Positions 43,032-62,235 of a DNA stretch of 64,000 nt are shown piece by piece. Position 1 is the first letter of the stretch, and each line of letters starts with the position of its first letter. Source of the DNA: Perkinsus olseni (lineage: Eukaryota > Perkinsozoa > Perkinsida > Perkinsidae). A program made the position numbers and the translations under genes. The stretch spans positions 35,627 to 99,626 of the forward strand of contig JABANP010000169.1 in assembly GCA_013115135.1 (NCBI GenBank), in the 5' to 3' direction. The notes below the pieces were generated by a model. That model did no database searches. It was not told the DNA's origin and was given only the letters and a program-made list of their open reading frames with translations.

Positions 43032-44003
43032 TTATCCCCTTCCCCTTCCTAGCAGGTACTGCCTCATAGTAAAACCCTTTACCCCATACGGGAGGCGCAT
43101 AACCCCATCCCCTCCCTTTTCCTTTCGCCGGGACAACCCAATAGCCCTTCCCCTTCCCCTTCCCTTCCCAAACCTCGAAAAGTCTTGATAATCTTGCCTT
43201 CCCTTGCCTTTTCCTAACGCTATATATCTACCCTTTCCTCCCTTCCCCATTGCTTCAGTATCGCTCTCTGCTTCACTTTCCGAGTCGGACTGGGCCGCCA
43301 CACCTTTGCCCTTTCCCTTCCATCGAGGAAAATAACCCTTTCCCTTCCCCCAAGGAGTATAGTATCCTTTACCGCCCTTCGGGTAATGACCAACGTAAAA
43401 GCCATAACCCTTGCCCTTACCCTTCCTCGGAAAATCTTGCTCACCTTGCCATCCCTTGCCTTTTCCCAACGCGTAGGATCTCCCTTTCCCACCTTTCCCC
43501 CTCCTCTCTATGTCTTTCTCGAAACCTGGATCAGCCGATCGCGTTCTATTCTTCTCCTCGCTAAGAGCCTTCGGGGAATCTTGCTCATCTTGCTTCCTCT
43601 TATCGTTCCCTAACTCCTCATCCGCGCCGCTTCCCACATCACTTTCGGAGGCATCATCATCAGAACGTCCTTTCCCTTTTCCCTTACCAACTCTCCAACC
43701 AGAATCTTGCTCATCTCGCCATCCCTTACCTTTCCTCAATGGACTTCCTTTATTTTTCGCCACGTAAAATCCGGTTCCTCTCCAGTAATTCGCACCCCTA
43801 TCTTGCCCATCTTGCCATCCTTTGCCTTTTCCTAACGCCGCATATCTTCCCTTCCCTTTGTACCCTTTTCCCTTCCAATACGGAACCCCCGACCAAGCTT
43901 TTCCTTTACCTTTCCCCTTTCCTTTACGAGGATACCCACCCAAGGATTCATCATCATCATCAGACACCGAAAGAGAGCGACCCTGAAAGTGAAATATAGA
44001 CAT
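43032..44003 (-). CDS. Intronless KGKG-repeat low-complexity protein, 323 aa
   Basis: A single open frame from MSIFHFQGRSL to LLGRGRG and TAA, with no intron in a region where other genes are heavily split. Repeats of K-G-K-G joined to W-Q-(D/E)-x-Q-D (GKGKGWQDGQDR, GKGWRDEQDS, GKGWQGEQDF, GKGKGRQDYQDF), interrupted by acidic serine/aspartate patches (SVSDDDDES, SDDDASESDVGS, SDSESEAESD). Strongly basic glycine/lysine blocks alternate with acidic ones, which suggests an RNA- or polyanion-binding disordered protein; this is inference only. The opposite strand is open too because of the repeat, but its composition is not protein-like. Confidence is high that the frame is real, low for any role. 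Confidence 0.72.
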   Translation of the reverse strand: MSIFHFQGRSLSVSDDDDESLGGYPRKGKGKGKGKAWSGVPYWKGKGYKGKGRYAALGKGKGWQDGQDRGANYWRGTGFYVAKNKGSPLRKGKGWRDEQDSGWRVGKGKGKGRSDDDASESDVGSGADEELGNDKRKQDEQDSPKALSEEKNRTRSADPGFEKDIERRGKGGKGRSYALGKGKGWQGEQDFPRKGKGKGYGFYVGHYPKGGKGYYTPWGKGKGYFPRWKGKGKGVAAQSDSESEAESDTEAMGKGGKGRYIALGKGKGRQDYQDFSRFGKGRGRGRAIGLSRRKEKGGDGVMRLPYGVKGFTMRQYLLGRGRG

Positions 44004-44228
44004 TTTGCAGAACGGAAAAATGTGGATTTTTCACGGAATATTACGTGACGATGAAGTCAAAATGATACCATTGCAAATTGAGTGCCCTCTCGAACGGCGC
44101 CCATGCAGTTCCCTTGATCACCATACATACTCCCTATTTTCATGGCAATGGAAATTGGAAAATGATTTTTCGCCATTTTCCGTAGAATTCTCTCTAACCG
44201 CCAGACTGTAAGTTAGCAATGTAATCAT

Positions 44229-44265
44229 TAAATACCACTGCAACCCCGAATCGCGAACCCACGAC
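44229..44265 (-). other. Possible 37-nt tRNA-like intron or remnant
   Basis: Minus strand GTATGTGTGGTCGTGGG-TTCGCGATTC-GGGGTTGCAG has GT and AG ends and a B-box-like core. It lies 3' of the last recognised exon of the membrane protein gene, so whether it is an intron is unclear. Confidence 0.3.
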
Positions 44266-44693
44266 CACACATACCATTTCCTTCCCATTATTTTCAACAC
44301 TGCGATACCACTCTCGACGGCCCTCCTTCCGACTGGGGGAGCCTAGAAGCCATGAATGAAGAGAGCAGCAGCAGCACGGATGACCTCACCTGGGGACCTA
44401 GCCGCTCTGATATCGGCCGAGACCATTGATACGTTGGGGGAGGAGGAGGAAATAAACTCTGCAGAAAAACGACAAATTCATTCGCCTTCTAGAAACAGGG
44501 TAGCATATCCGAGCTCGATCCTTGCTCGTCTCAGATGAAAAGATATGTAGTTACGTAATTCCAGTACCTATTCGAGCAGAGGCTAGCATAAAGCAACCCA
44601 AAACTGTCATGCGAGGACCAAATCGCTTCATCCGCCAAGATAAGCCGATCGTTTACCCAACGACAACACCTTCAGAAGCAGACCAGAAACAAC

Positions 44694-47600
44694 TCAGTAC
44701 GGCATGAGTCGGTACAGCACCTTAGCCAGCCAGGGCATGTTATCAAACTCCTCCTTCTCAACGGCATCCGCCTCCTCGTTACCTACGATAGTATCCTTGC
44801 GAGTGCGCATGATGATGGAAAATTCTTTCGGGAAATTATGGTTATGAATTTTGTTCAAGCTTTTCCAATATTATGAATGTGAAACAAGGATCTCTCTCTC
44901 TGTAGCTAACTCCACCCGGAAATTTCCCAGACGAAACTTCAACGTCGGACACAACTCATCTCCGATACTGACTTCGACCGAGATTCTGATCCAGCGTCCA
45001 CTGACACTGCACTACGCTAAACGTTAGAACGCGTGCACCCATTCCTGCCCACCAGCCTCAACCACTACTACCTTCCCCTCCTCGAACCCTCATCAATGAA
45101 ACTTCATAAATTAGAATTCGATTCGGCCATCTGATCACAGCAAAGGATATTCGGGCGAGCGAGATTGACAATAACGCGCAGCGAAGGTTTTCTCCCGCTC
45201 ACCGTTCAGGGTAGTGCATATGCGGCGGTACGATCATTTCCCGATGCCCTCCCTCTCTCATTCCAACAACCTGATGACCCCCGCCACAATTTAGCTAATC
45301 TCAGAAATGTTCGAAAATGCATCAACGACTTACCCCTTCATTAAGGAAGGCGGCGACAGTGGGTTGTGGTGAGCCTAAAAGGATCGACATGGACAATCCT
45401 GTCAATGAGGAGCATCCAAGGTCGAAGGGCGTACACCGCAAGCTCGAAGGATATGCTGACTAACCTTCTCAATGACCGCGCGCCACAAAATTGGCAAGTC
45501 GGGACGCAGCCCTACGTCTCTTACCACAATAAAAGCGTATCCCTGTGAGAGAGTTCTTAAAAGTGCATTCCATCCTCGATCCCGATAGTGACTTCCCCTC
45601 GTAGTGTACCTGATGACAGAATAATGACTCTCACAGTTTTCCAAGACTCTACGCATCCTTCGCTTTGACTATTCTCATCATCAGTCGACCAACACAGGAC
45701 AAACCCTAACAAGCTCGTCCGAGAGTATCTCATGCCGTTTCGCTTGAGACTTCGGAGACAAAAAAAGGATTACCGTGCACAGGGATCCTTTCGTTGCCGT
45801 CTTCCCTTCCCCGATCTTCACTTCCCGATATTTCAACCCCTTCGGGCCGTCCCGAAACTCCGTCTCCGCGCACCTTTTGGAGGCGTAGAACTGAAAAAAT
45901 GAAAATCGTCACTCGCCAACAAATTATCCTGCGAATACTATTCCGAATTCCACAACCGTAGAAGTGAATTCAACGAGCGGATCAAAGACGGTCGCGGAGG
46001 CACCCTTAAAGCTCAGGAGAGGCAGCATTCTATTGAACAACCGAACTGATTCCACCACGACCACAGCACGCTCCATCCACGGCGCAGCCAACGGAGTAAA
46101 GATCTCCTCCCTGCGCTACCTTTTTCTTGTCAATAACTTCACACTCTGCTATACCTTGGGCTCTCATCATACCAATCGCGACGGCCAAGGCCACCAGGAC
46201 CCCACCTCGCCGAAGCACTACGACGTCACCAAACCTCGCTCGGCCGCAGATGAATCCCCGAGCTGACATTCACTACCGCCGGGCAAGAATCCAACAACTT
46301 TGTGGTAACTCATAAAATGGGCTTCCCTGCGCGAGAGAGTGAGCCCTCGCCGAAAAATTTCCATAACTCCCCGTAACGTTCAAAACCTTGTTCTTATTAA
46401 TGACAGCAGGGTTAGTTTGATTATCCACGAGATACTACTATAATCAAACGACCCATTTCCCGGTAATCTTCACGGAGAAGGATACGGAAAAGATCGTACG
46501 CGAATTCACAGAGACACGAAAGGTAGCTCCCAAGAGAGAAAGATAGCATACCTCGTGGACCTGGACGAAAGGGAAAAAGCAATGTTTGTTTAGCAATCCT
46601 CCTGCCCGAATTCGGCGCCGTTCACGGCATAACCTACCCGGAAGGAACTACCCTGTCAGCTCAGGTGCTCAAAATCAAGCTGAGAATTACGAGAAAGAAA
46701 AAAGACCGTTCCCACCTCCAGCACAGCGGCTTCACACTGAACGCAAACGAGTGCAGGACCCAAACCACGGCGTCATGGCGGGAAACTGTTGAACTCGCTG
46801 AAGTCCTCCAACCTCTCCTGCCCTCCTCGTCGACCGCTGCCTGGCGATTTGAAAAGAACTCAACGTCACGCGCCACGAACTTAGTAATTTCAGATTACCT
46901 CTCCAAGCAGCCTCGGCCCCAGCGACGTCCAGAATCGGCAATTCCCGTACCGCTTCGCTCCGCCCTTCGCCGTGGATCCAGGAAGGGAATCTCAACAGCA
47001 TCTTCCAGCACCCCAAAAAGATACTACCGATCCCTATCATCGCAATAACCACAACCACTGCCCGGATGAGCCGGGACGAGAAGGTATGCCGTTGAGAAAG
47101 GAACAGCAGCTGCACAGTGAGCTGAGGGGAGGTCAGGAACATCATACGACTGATGACCTTGAAGTCGAGAACCTGAGCAGCGAGGATTGAAATATCCGAG
47201 GACGCGAGGAAAAGATATTCTCATCTGCAACTTCGTCAGCAAAATGAGAGATCGGTCATAAAATCGGTACATTTCATTATATCTCGAAAAACACAACACC
47301 GTGACTGCAAGCAGACAGGTCAAACCCGGTCAGATCGAAAATCCAAATCTAACTTAATGGACCACCGTGCTGGTCCGCCGCTCATTGTCAGCGGCGTGCC
47401 GTCGTCCGTCTATGACAAGCCTACTATCGTAGGTCCATGAGACAGTTTTTCGGTGGAGGGACATAAACGAAGTCCGCCAAGGCATGAAGACACTCCTCAA
47501 CGTGCGCACCGAAACGATAAGTGCCTTTACAGTGTAGAGTTCACACACCTCAAATGGGGAAGTAGTACAAACTTTGTACTACAAAGGCTTGTACTCGAAT

Positions 47601-50600
47601 GACGCTCCTGCATAAACATTGAATGGCGAATGATCGCCATACACTTAGCCTCCCCAACCTCGAGTGGACATAGATGCCAAGGTCACCGATGGAACATCAG
47701 AATCAGGCTGTGATTGTGACCCGGATCCAACTTGAAACGTGAAAACTGCGAGAGAAGTACTCCGGAGCAGAACCCGAACCGAGAACCTTTGGGATGCAAA
47801 CCGCGACCCTTAACGTACTCCGCTACTAGGAGGGTTGTAGCCTTCCTCGTCAGGAGAAGGCTAATTCGAATACGCAATTTGATAATGCCGAGATTCGAAC
47901 CGGGGTCCTTTGAGATGGCAACCGCGACCCTTAACGTACTCCGCTACTAGGAGGGTTGTAGCCTTCTTCGTCAGGAGAAGGCTAATTCGAGTACGCATGT
48001 TCTGGGTTGAATCAATCAAACTCTTTCCCTGGTAGAGTAGGTCAGCCGTGCAAAAAACCAGAAATTGTGGTTCATTGCACGTGCAGTCTCTTGTCCAGAG
48101 ACTCTCTGGTCCAGGCAAGAACGCACCTGGTGTGCTGGTCCAGACCGGGTTGCTTCGCCAGGCAAATTTCGCCTCAGTCGAACAGCTACCGAATGAACAC
48201 GATCCAGTGAATCCCGCAATCCCTTGACGAGTAGACAGAGAACCATTCCAGTCCTGCTTTCGCAGTCGAATAATCTGCTACTAATCGTGAAAGATACAGC
48301 AAAACTGCAAGAGCTGTTACTAACAGCGGTACTCAGCGGAGCTGCAACGGTGCAGTCCTTTCTTCCACGACTGTTCACGCAGGCGGGGAGTGAGCTTAGA
48401 AAATTAAGTGGCGCCGAGAAAACGTTGAGCGTTTCCCATGCTTTTCGCATGGACTCACCACTACAACAACAATTGGTTTTTCCAAGGTCGAATTTCGTCA
48501 CGAAATCCCGCCTCTCTGCTACCTTCCTCACGCAACCTCCCACTTACCCCGCTAGGAGACACCGTAGCCCCTCTCAATCCTGGACACTCCAGTACTCTTG
48601 CCGATACCGAATTACTATACTTCACCCACAGAGCCTCGACTATGATAAACTGGTCCATCGCTACGAAGCCCAAACCCGCAGAAAGCTGCCTGTCGCAATC
48701 CGAACACGCCAGGAAACAATTTACCACCAAAAACTGCACCTGAGAGTCAATCAATATCGATCTATCAAACTTTATCAAATCTTGAGCTATATACACTCCT
48801 CACACGGCTCGAAATCTCACGCGAGATAACGTTAAATCTTATTAAATCGTATGCAAAATCCTTAACTTGAACTGGGATCAGCCCACGCCGCAAAATCAGA
48901 CAAGCTTACACCCGGATTCGATCCCACAACATTTCGCTTACCCACCAGCAGACTCATCGCCATCCCCGCTGCCGCAGCCATGCACAAACCACTATGAATC
49001 TCGTAGCATAAAGCAATGAAGAGAGAGTCTAACGGCAGCTCACTCCGCAGTCCCACAAGCGCCATCACATTCCATAGCTTCTCTGTCGCGGAATCACCAG
49101 TTAACTTCCGGGATATCGCCAACTCGTATCGAACGTAAATACCACTCGCCACAGCGATCGATATAACGCACACTGCCAACTTCACCGTCGTAGAGAATGA
49201 CGTACCATGATACACCAGTGGGGGTAATGTCAGACAGAACATCAGCCAGATAGCGTTGAGGACATGCAGGTGCCTCAAGAATTCAAGATAAGATCGGAAT
49301 GCGGAGCAGGTTGTTATTATATCCTCCAGAGCCACATAGGACGGCGACGAACCTAATCGGTATTCTGAGCAGAAATCCAAAAAATCCCTGTCCAGTTGAA
49401 CCAACAAGTAGGGTGATTCTCCATAAGGATATATACAACACGATTTTTCTCGCGACTGTGCTCGAAAGCCCGGTCCTCAGCGGTACTATATTCAAGCGAC
49501 CAACCACCATCTGACTATCATTAAGAAGCCTATTTGGGGGTAAGGCTGCTGCCTATTTCGGGGATTAGGCTGCCTATTTGGGGGTAAGGCTGCTGCCTAT
49601 TTGGGGGATTAGGCTGCCTATTTGGGGGTAAGGCTGCTGCCTATTTGGGGGATTAGGCTGCCTATTTGGGGGGTAAGAATGCCTACTTGGGGGTTCAGGC
49701 TGCCTATTTGGGGGGTAAGGCTGCCTATTTGGAGGATAAGGCTGCCTATTGAGGATATCACATTAGGGAGTTAAAACAGCAAATTAGCGGGAGGGTCGAG
49801 ATGGGGGGATACAATCCGCGAACAAAGAAGTCATTTGATTAAAATGATTTTAACCGCTGGCCTCAAATGAGGAATTCTATTCCGCGAATAAGGCCCTCAA
49901 TTTCACCATTAAGGAAGTCAATTTCGCCAAAGGATATCAATGTGCTCATCTTCTGAAAGGTATACTATGAAATTCAATATGACGTAATGCATATTCACTA
50001 TTCTCATTTTTCAACATCGCGCCATGTACCCGGAAAGCGTGACCTCCGACTTAGTACGACGTAAATGGTATAAGATTGTTCACCACTCGTGAAAGCATGA
50101 ACGAAACTACAAAATTTTACGCTACCACGCCGACTTCAACCAATCTACTCACCTCGATAGTCGCCGCAACGGTCACCTCCAACGCCATCTTCATCAGAAT
50201 CATGCATCGAAGGTCATACGTAGCGTAAGAAAACAACCCTAACGCCCATATGCAATTGCAAGAGCCCGTGAATCACGAGCCGTGGTCGTCTAGCTACGAT
50301 ACCGAGCATTCAAACGGCGTCTCAAGAAATTTCCATCCCTACGACAAAACGAGTTCCGCGCCTCCATCCCTCTAGTAGTGGCTGGGATTAGCATTGTAAT
50401 ATCGTCTACCAGTGGAGTTCCACCGCTGATGCGTGAGCAATCAATGCGCCGCGACCCACTGTCCCCCAAGTTTTACCAGGGCTCAGACAGTTATCCTGAG
50501 CCCGCAGCTATAGCCCTACACTGGTTACTCCTCGCCCGGCCGAAGGAGAAGTTACGCCAAGTGTCGCTTATTTCTAGCTGGAAAACCCGGATGTGCACTA

Positions 50601-50841
50601 TTTCTTGATATGACGGGCGAACCTCCAGCGTGTCATGTATACACATCTTAACATACTGGTCTAATGTTATTCTACTCTCGATAACTTGAGGGTTTGGATC
50701 ATGGCGGCAACCACCTCCAGCTGCTCGCCATTGATACTGGTTCGATCCGAGTATCTCCACGGCCCAAGCTACCTCAGTGTCGAATAAATTGTATGCGCAG
50801 AGCAATTTGCTCTGAGCAAAACCAGCCCACTCAATCATCAC
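44694..50841 (-). CDS. Polytopic membrane protein, unidentified
   Basis: Many-exon gene on the minus strand. Proposed first exon MMIEWAGFAQSKLLCAYNLF (50841 down). A long hydrophobic exon at 48942-49407 has at least four helices (IWLMFCLTLPPLVYHG, TVKLAVCVISIAVASGIYV, LFIALCYEI, CMAAAAGMAMSLLVG). More helices occur at about 48660 (FLVVNCFLACSD), 47050 (VVVVIAMIGIGSIFLGCW), 46160 (GGVLVALAVAIGMM) and 45400 (LTGLSMSILLGSPQP). The last exon ends DNMPWLAKVLYRLMPY with TGA at 44694-44696. I do not recognise the family; transporter or channel is possible. Two introns are tRNA-derived. Exon joining between 45 and 48.8 kb is incomplete. Confidence 0.5.
47770..48003 (-). repeat. Tandem tRNA-Ala-like repeat
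   Basis: Two units of about 120 bp. On the minus strand each has a D-arm-like string (AGTAGCGGAGTACGTTAAGG) and an anticodon-like segment; one unit retains loop TTTGCAT as in tRNA-Ala(TGC), and the other has T arm CCCGG-TTCGAAT-CTCGG. Stems are decayed. They share TAGGAGGGTTGTAGCC and TCAGGAGAAGGCTAATTCGA. It lies in an intron of the membrane protein gene. Confidence 0.68.
48872..48941 (-). other. 70-nt intron beginning with a tRNA 3' half, sense
   Basis: GTAAGCGAAATGTT, then T arm GTGGG-ATCGAAT-CCGGG, ending GATCCCAG. The GTAA + stem pattern matches the Thr-type sense intron at 11761-11808. It follows MSLLVG of the membrane protein. Confidence 0.7.
49529..49755. repeat. Satellite block GCTGCCTATTTGGGGG(A/T)
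   Basis: About eleven units alternating GGTAAGGCTGCTGCCTATTTG and GGGATTAGGCTGCCTATTTG with small length changes. Each unit carries a run of four to six G, so one strand is G-tract rich. Non-coding. Confidence 0.9.
49756..50490 (-). other. Intron sequence of the membrane protein gene
   Basis: Mostly AT-rich, between the satellite and the first recognised exons. No similarity-supported exon was seen. Confidence 0.4.
50721..50772 (-). other. 52-nt intron made of a tRNA-Ser 3' half, antisense
   Basis: On the plus strand: loop CTGCTCG (GCT), stem CCATT, T arm ACTGG-TTCGATC-CGAGT, acceptor ATCTCCA. In the gene: GTAGCTTGGGCC...GGCGAGCAG. It follows NLFDTE in phase 0. Confidence 0.78.
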
Positions 50842-51528
50842 AAAAAAGCTCTCCCTTGATCACACCAACACCTCGTCAAGTTTCAAAATGCCACTCTGTA
50901 CCATTCTCGCATTCACCAACCCCCAAGAACTATCCCATAACCCCAATCAAATTGATTGCACTGAGCACAAGCCCACCCCGGAAGACAATCAGAGACTCAC
51001 AGCTTAGTAACAGCTCAAAGAAAACTCGAACTGGGTTCTAAATTAGACCAATCGATTACCACAGGAAGATACGCCTACTCCCACGTCTTTCGCGAAGATC
51101 CCCAGTTGCCTGAAACAAAGTTATTAACGAGTTTTATACTAACAACGATCTAAATTTAACGTTCTATTGACGTTTAGTATCGTTACCTGGGAATTATCTA
51201 TCGTCAAATTCAATATTAACGATCTTTTACGAACATCGACGCAGTGAATGTAAACGCCATGAACTCAAGAGGAGGCTATCATCGTGTAGTATGACATAAA
51301 ATCCACATAAAATCAATAAAATACGACAAAATTTGACATATCAATAAAATATATCAATCGATCAGAATAATAAAATGAATACACTCAGAAGATAGATCAG
51401 ATTACACACTCACCAGTAATAGGATAAACAATGAGTTCATATATAGTAACCGAAGAATATGATATTCTAAGAAAACCATTTCCCACAGAAGGATACGATT
51501 CGAGCAATCATAGCTGTTCGCTCCCACT

Positions 51529-58862
<7,334 letters not shown>

Positions 58863-59498
58863 TGAGCAGCCGTCGAGTCGTTCGCCATCATCAATTCGGG
58901 AGTGCTAGCACGGGTAGGAGGGGTAGTCTCCATGCAAGGGGAAATCAACCGCCGACAAACTGATAGGAAAACCGCAAAATCCACGAGCGAACAATCTAGA
59001 TGATTGAAGTCCGCCGATGCCACAAAACGATCGGTCCCGGGGTGAGACTACTACTCGTAGAAATGCCTACATATCCAATCCAGTGTCTCGCGAGAATGAC
59101 ACAGTGGAAGAAGCCGCTCCGTTACCGACTGAACGAAACACTAATAATGCACGATACAATAGGTGGCAATAAGGCAGATACCGTAGAGCAATTCAATTCA
59201 CGTTGAAGCGTAGAGACCTGTGAGGGACGGTAGAGCAAGCCAAGGCAAGTGTGACGCAACGCCCAGCACAAAGTACGCTGAACTTGAGAATCAAATCTTG
59301 CATACTTCCATTTCTTCAACGCCATCGATGAGAACATGGTGAAGAACAACGTGATATTCAGGGATCATTGCGCCACCCTCAGTCCTCCCAACATTCTATC
59401 AAATGACACGGATAGTCGATTCACAGTTAAGGGCGTATACTTCATGTTGAGGGTCCTACATGCTCGGGCAGAGAGAAAGGAACGCGACCAAATTCCAG
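58863..59498. other. Intergenic, upstream of the helicase
   Basis: Probable 5' region of the helicase gene. A minus-strand stretch 59220-59340 (MALKKWKYARFDSQVQ) is open but unrecognised. Confidence 0.35.
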
Positions 59499-59571
59499 GC
59501 GGCTTTGGCGCAGTAGGTAGCGCGTAGGTCTCATAATCCTAAGGTCGCGAGTTCGATCCTCGCAGGCCGCA
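59499..59571 (+). tRNA. tRNA-Met(CAT), elongator type
   Basis: A 73-nt cloverleaf: acceptor GCGGCTT/AGGCCGC, D arm GCGC/GCGC, anticodon stem TAGGT/TCCTA (with the usual T-T at 31-39) around CTCATAA, T arm GCGAG-TTCGATC-CTCGC, discriminator A, followed by CTATTTT as terminator. The 1-72 pair G-C and the T arm fit an elongator. Confidence 0.95.
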
Positions 59572-60090
59572 CTATTTTCAACTCGACAATCATAATCTAC
59601 AGTAGTAACAACGCTTGTTAACATCTTCCACGACAACTCACCAATGAATACAACCATGCAGTTACTGTCATAATAATGGGGAAAACAATTTCATCGCTCG
59701 GCTACTTTTGCCATCTTCTCCGGACCGGATTCACTCATTGGCGTCACTATAAAGCTGAAGATGAAATCAGAAGCCTCGAGTGCAAAACATCGGATGAACT
59801 ACGCAAGAGAGCAGACTCCCAGTTATTACGAGTCCATAACGCTCATCGACGACTGCCACTCCGTACTTGCATCAGGCAGTTTTAGCGGAGGGAGGAGGCG
59901 CCGCGGTGACGCCAGTCGCCGAGGTGACTGCGCGGGGATGACCAAAAAACTCCGATCGTTCGATGAGTCGACAGAAGCCCACCTTCAAACGACTCCGGAA
60001 GCTCGCTCCATCATTCCGAAGTCTTCGACGAAGGCGCGATGGTTTCAACCTACACCGACTATTTCCGCTCCGCACTTCCCGGTAGTTTGC
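59572..60090. other. Intergenic between tRNA-Met and the coiled-coil gene
   Basis: No recognised gene; open stretches on the plus strand at 59676-60156 have no similarity and partly overlap the 3' end of the coiled-coil gene. Confidence 0.35.
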
Positions 60091-61900
60091 TCACCTAGGG
60101 CTAAGCCCGGCAGATCTGATCCATTCGGACATACTTCCATCAGAGTCCTCGTCTGAGCTGTGGTGACCACGAAACCACCATTCGGAAAATTCCTCACGAG
60201 ATTTCTTCTGAGATTCGACCAGCCTCTCGTCACGCTCCCGAGCGTCCAAGTACAAGCGCAACCACACGTCCGGCGTGCCAAGCGGCCGCGGTACAATGAA
60301 CTGCATAAACTTCAGTTTGTCGCCTTTCCCTTTTCTAATAGTTTCTTCCACGTATTGAAGTGCCGCCGTCAGGCGCTCAACTTCATGCTTGTAGTTCCTT
60401 ATTTGCGCCTGCGCACTCGCCAACTCTCTCAGAGCTTCATCTTCACTGGAAAATCTTCTCGACAATCTCTTCATTGACGCGGCGTGATAGATACTCCCTC
60501 GAGACTCCCCAGCTGCTCCAGAAGGCTCACTCAACCTCGTCGCCTCATCAGCCGTCTCAAGACTTTCACTGTGCGGGAAAACGCTTGCATCAGGCTCTTC
60601 TGCGACATGCGCAAACTCGCCGAATGCGATAACTGGTTTCTGAGGAACTTCTTCCTCGAAAGCGTCCTGCTCACTGCTCGGACGCGCCTTCACAAGGCCT
60701 CCTTCTTCAACACGAGCACTCAATGCCTCCAATTCGGTTTCGAGCCTTTCATTTTCCCGCGCTAACCTCAAGGCTCGTTCCTCGTGGACCTCAGCATCTC
60801 TCCTAACGCCAGCCACTTCTACACGCAATCTCTCGACCTCATCTCTGGCTTCCTCCAATTCCTTCGTTTTCTCCATATTCGAGCTTTTCTCAGCAACCTC
60901 CTCAAGCTGTCGCTGAAGCTCCTGGACTTGCTCGTTTAATCGAGTGCTCAAACCGCGTTCATGATCCACCTCCTTCTGGACCGCCCGGAGTTGCTCTTCC
61001 CGTTCGGAGCTCTCACGTCGTGATTCTTCAAGCTCCTGGCTCAGTTTTTCAACCAACACCTTCCATTCACTGACTTCTTCCATTCGATTCTCACCTTCGC
61101 TGACAAGACGGTTCTTCAACTCGACTTCCTGCTCCAGCTCAGCCACGCGGTACCGTACTTCGCCCAACTCCTTTCTCAGCCCTTCTACTGCCATGGCATC
61201 ATTCTCCTTGTTTTTCTCCGATTTTTCTTTTTCGTCTTCCAGATCCTTCCTGAGCCTCTCAGCGGCCATTTTCTGTTCTTCGACGCTCCGGCACGCCTCT
61301 TCCCTGGTATCCTGCAGCTCCTGTCTCAGCCGTTCAAGCGCAATTTCGTATTCTTCTTTTATTCGCCTCGCTTCAGTTCCTCTGTTTTCCAGCTCTTTCT
61401 CAAGTTTTCGTTTAACCTCCCTCAAACCCTCCAATTCACTCTGCGTCCTAGCAAACTCTTTCTGAACCTCAGAAAGCGCCTTCTGTCGATCGGCGGCCTG
61501 GCATGCACGAGGAGCTCAACCACCAGTGCTAGCAGACCGCAGCGATGCCACGAGACGTAGAAAAACTTACAGCGCTCCTGAGCTCAGCTCGAACGCTTTC
61601 GACTTCCTTCGACAAGGTCGCGGTCCTGAGACACTGTGTAACAGCATTTTTCCAGTAGTTGCCGCGTTCACACTTTTCCTTCTCTGCAGATAAAAGTTCT
61701 TCAAGGTCCTGGACTCTGTGCTCGAGTAGCTCTTCCTGCTCGCTTCTCTGTTCTAGCGGTTCTGTCTGCGTTTCAACCGTGTCCTTCTCTCGTGCCAATA
61801 TATGGTTCAATTCATCTTGCAAGCTCCCTGATGGTCCAGCGAAGAGCTTGGAAGGGCCCGACAACATCACATCAGAAGACATCCCGTCGGAATGCCTCAT
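60091..61900 (-). CDS. Coiled-coil protein, 578 aa, two exons
   Basis: Exons 61571-61900 and 60091-61497 join in frame over a 73-nt intron. Start MRHSDGMSSDVML. From about residue 40 to 350 the sequence is continuous heptad-type coiled coil rich in E, R, L and K (LEKELENRGTEARRIKEEY, KLSQELEESRRESSEREEQ, LARENERLETELEALSARV), then a looser region with RLSRRFSSEDEALRELASAQ, and a globular-looking tail: FMQFIVPRPLGTPDVWLRLY, REEFSEWWFRGHHSSDEDSD, ending RSAGLSPR. Family-level identity is not clear; golgin, centrosomal or kinesin-tail-like proteins are options. The long second exon is unusual for the region. Confidence 0.75.
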
Positions 61901-62039
61901 GCTGTGATTTTGTCTTCATCATTGACCGGTTCGAAAATACCAAATTGCTCAATTTGAACGATCTAATATTTTCATTCACCGATAGGCCGAGACTCGGTAA
62001 AACATCGACTTTCAACCTTAGCATTCTTTCTTGCTAGTA

Positions 62040-62235
62040 AGAGTATTATTCGAAATTATCGTTCTCTGATGTTAACTGTAGTTTATACTGTCCGAACTAC
62101 ACTTAACGAGCATATATACAACACGTGCACATAGTAACCCTGTTTACTCACACAGGATGACAGAGGGCGGAGGGCTTGAAGCGCAAGCTCGAATAACGAT
62201 CTCGTCTAATCCCCCGGGAACTCACCAGCACGCTG
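62040..62235. other. Intergenic, nothing recognised
   Basis: AT-rich spacer between the coiled-coil gene and the next minus-strand gene. Confidence 0.35.

Noticed and set aside
43250..43999. Plus-strand frames opposite the KGKG gene
   Set aside because: They are antisense shadows of the repeat with proline/phenylalanine-rich nonsense composition.
12000..47000. Minor (U12) introns from GTATCTT donors
   Set aside because: The consensus lacks the second C of ATATCC/GTATCC, and no TTCCTTAAC branch site accompanies it; noted only as resemblance.
48224..48829. A 201-residue plus-strand open frame
   Set aside because: No domain or hydrophobic pattern; the opposite strand fits the membrane protein gene better.
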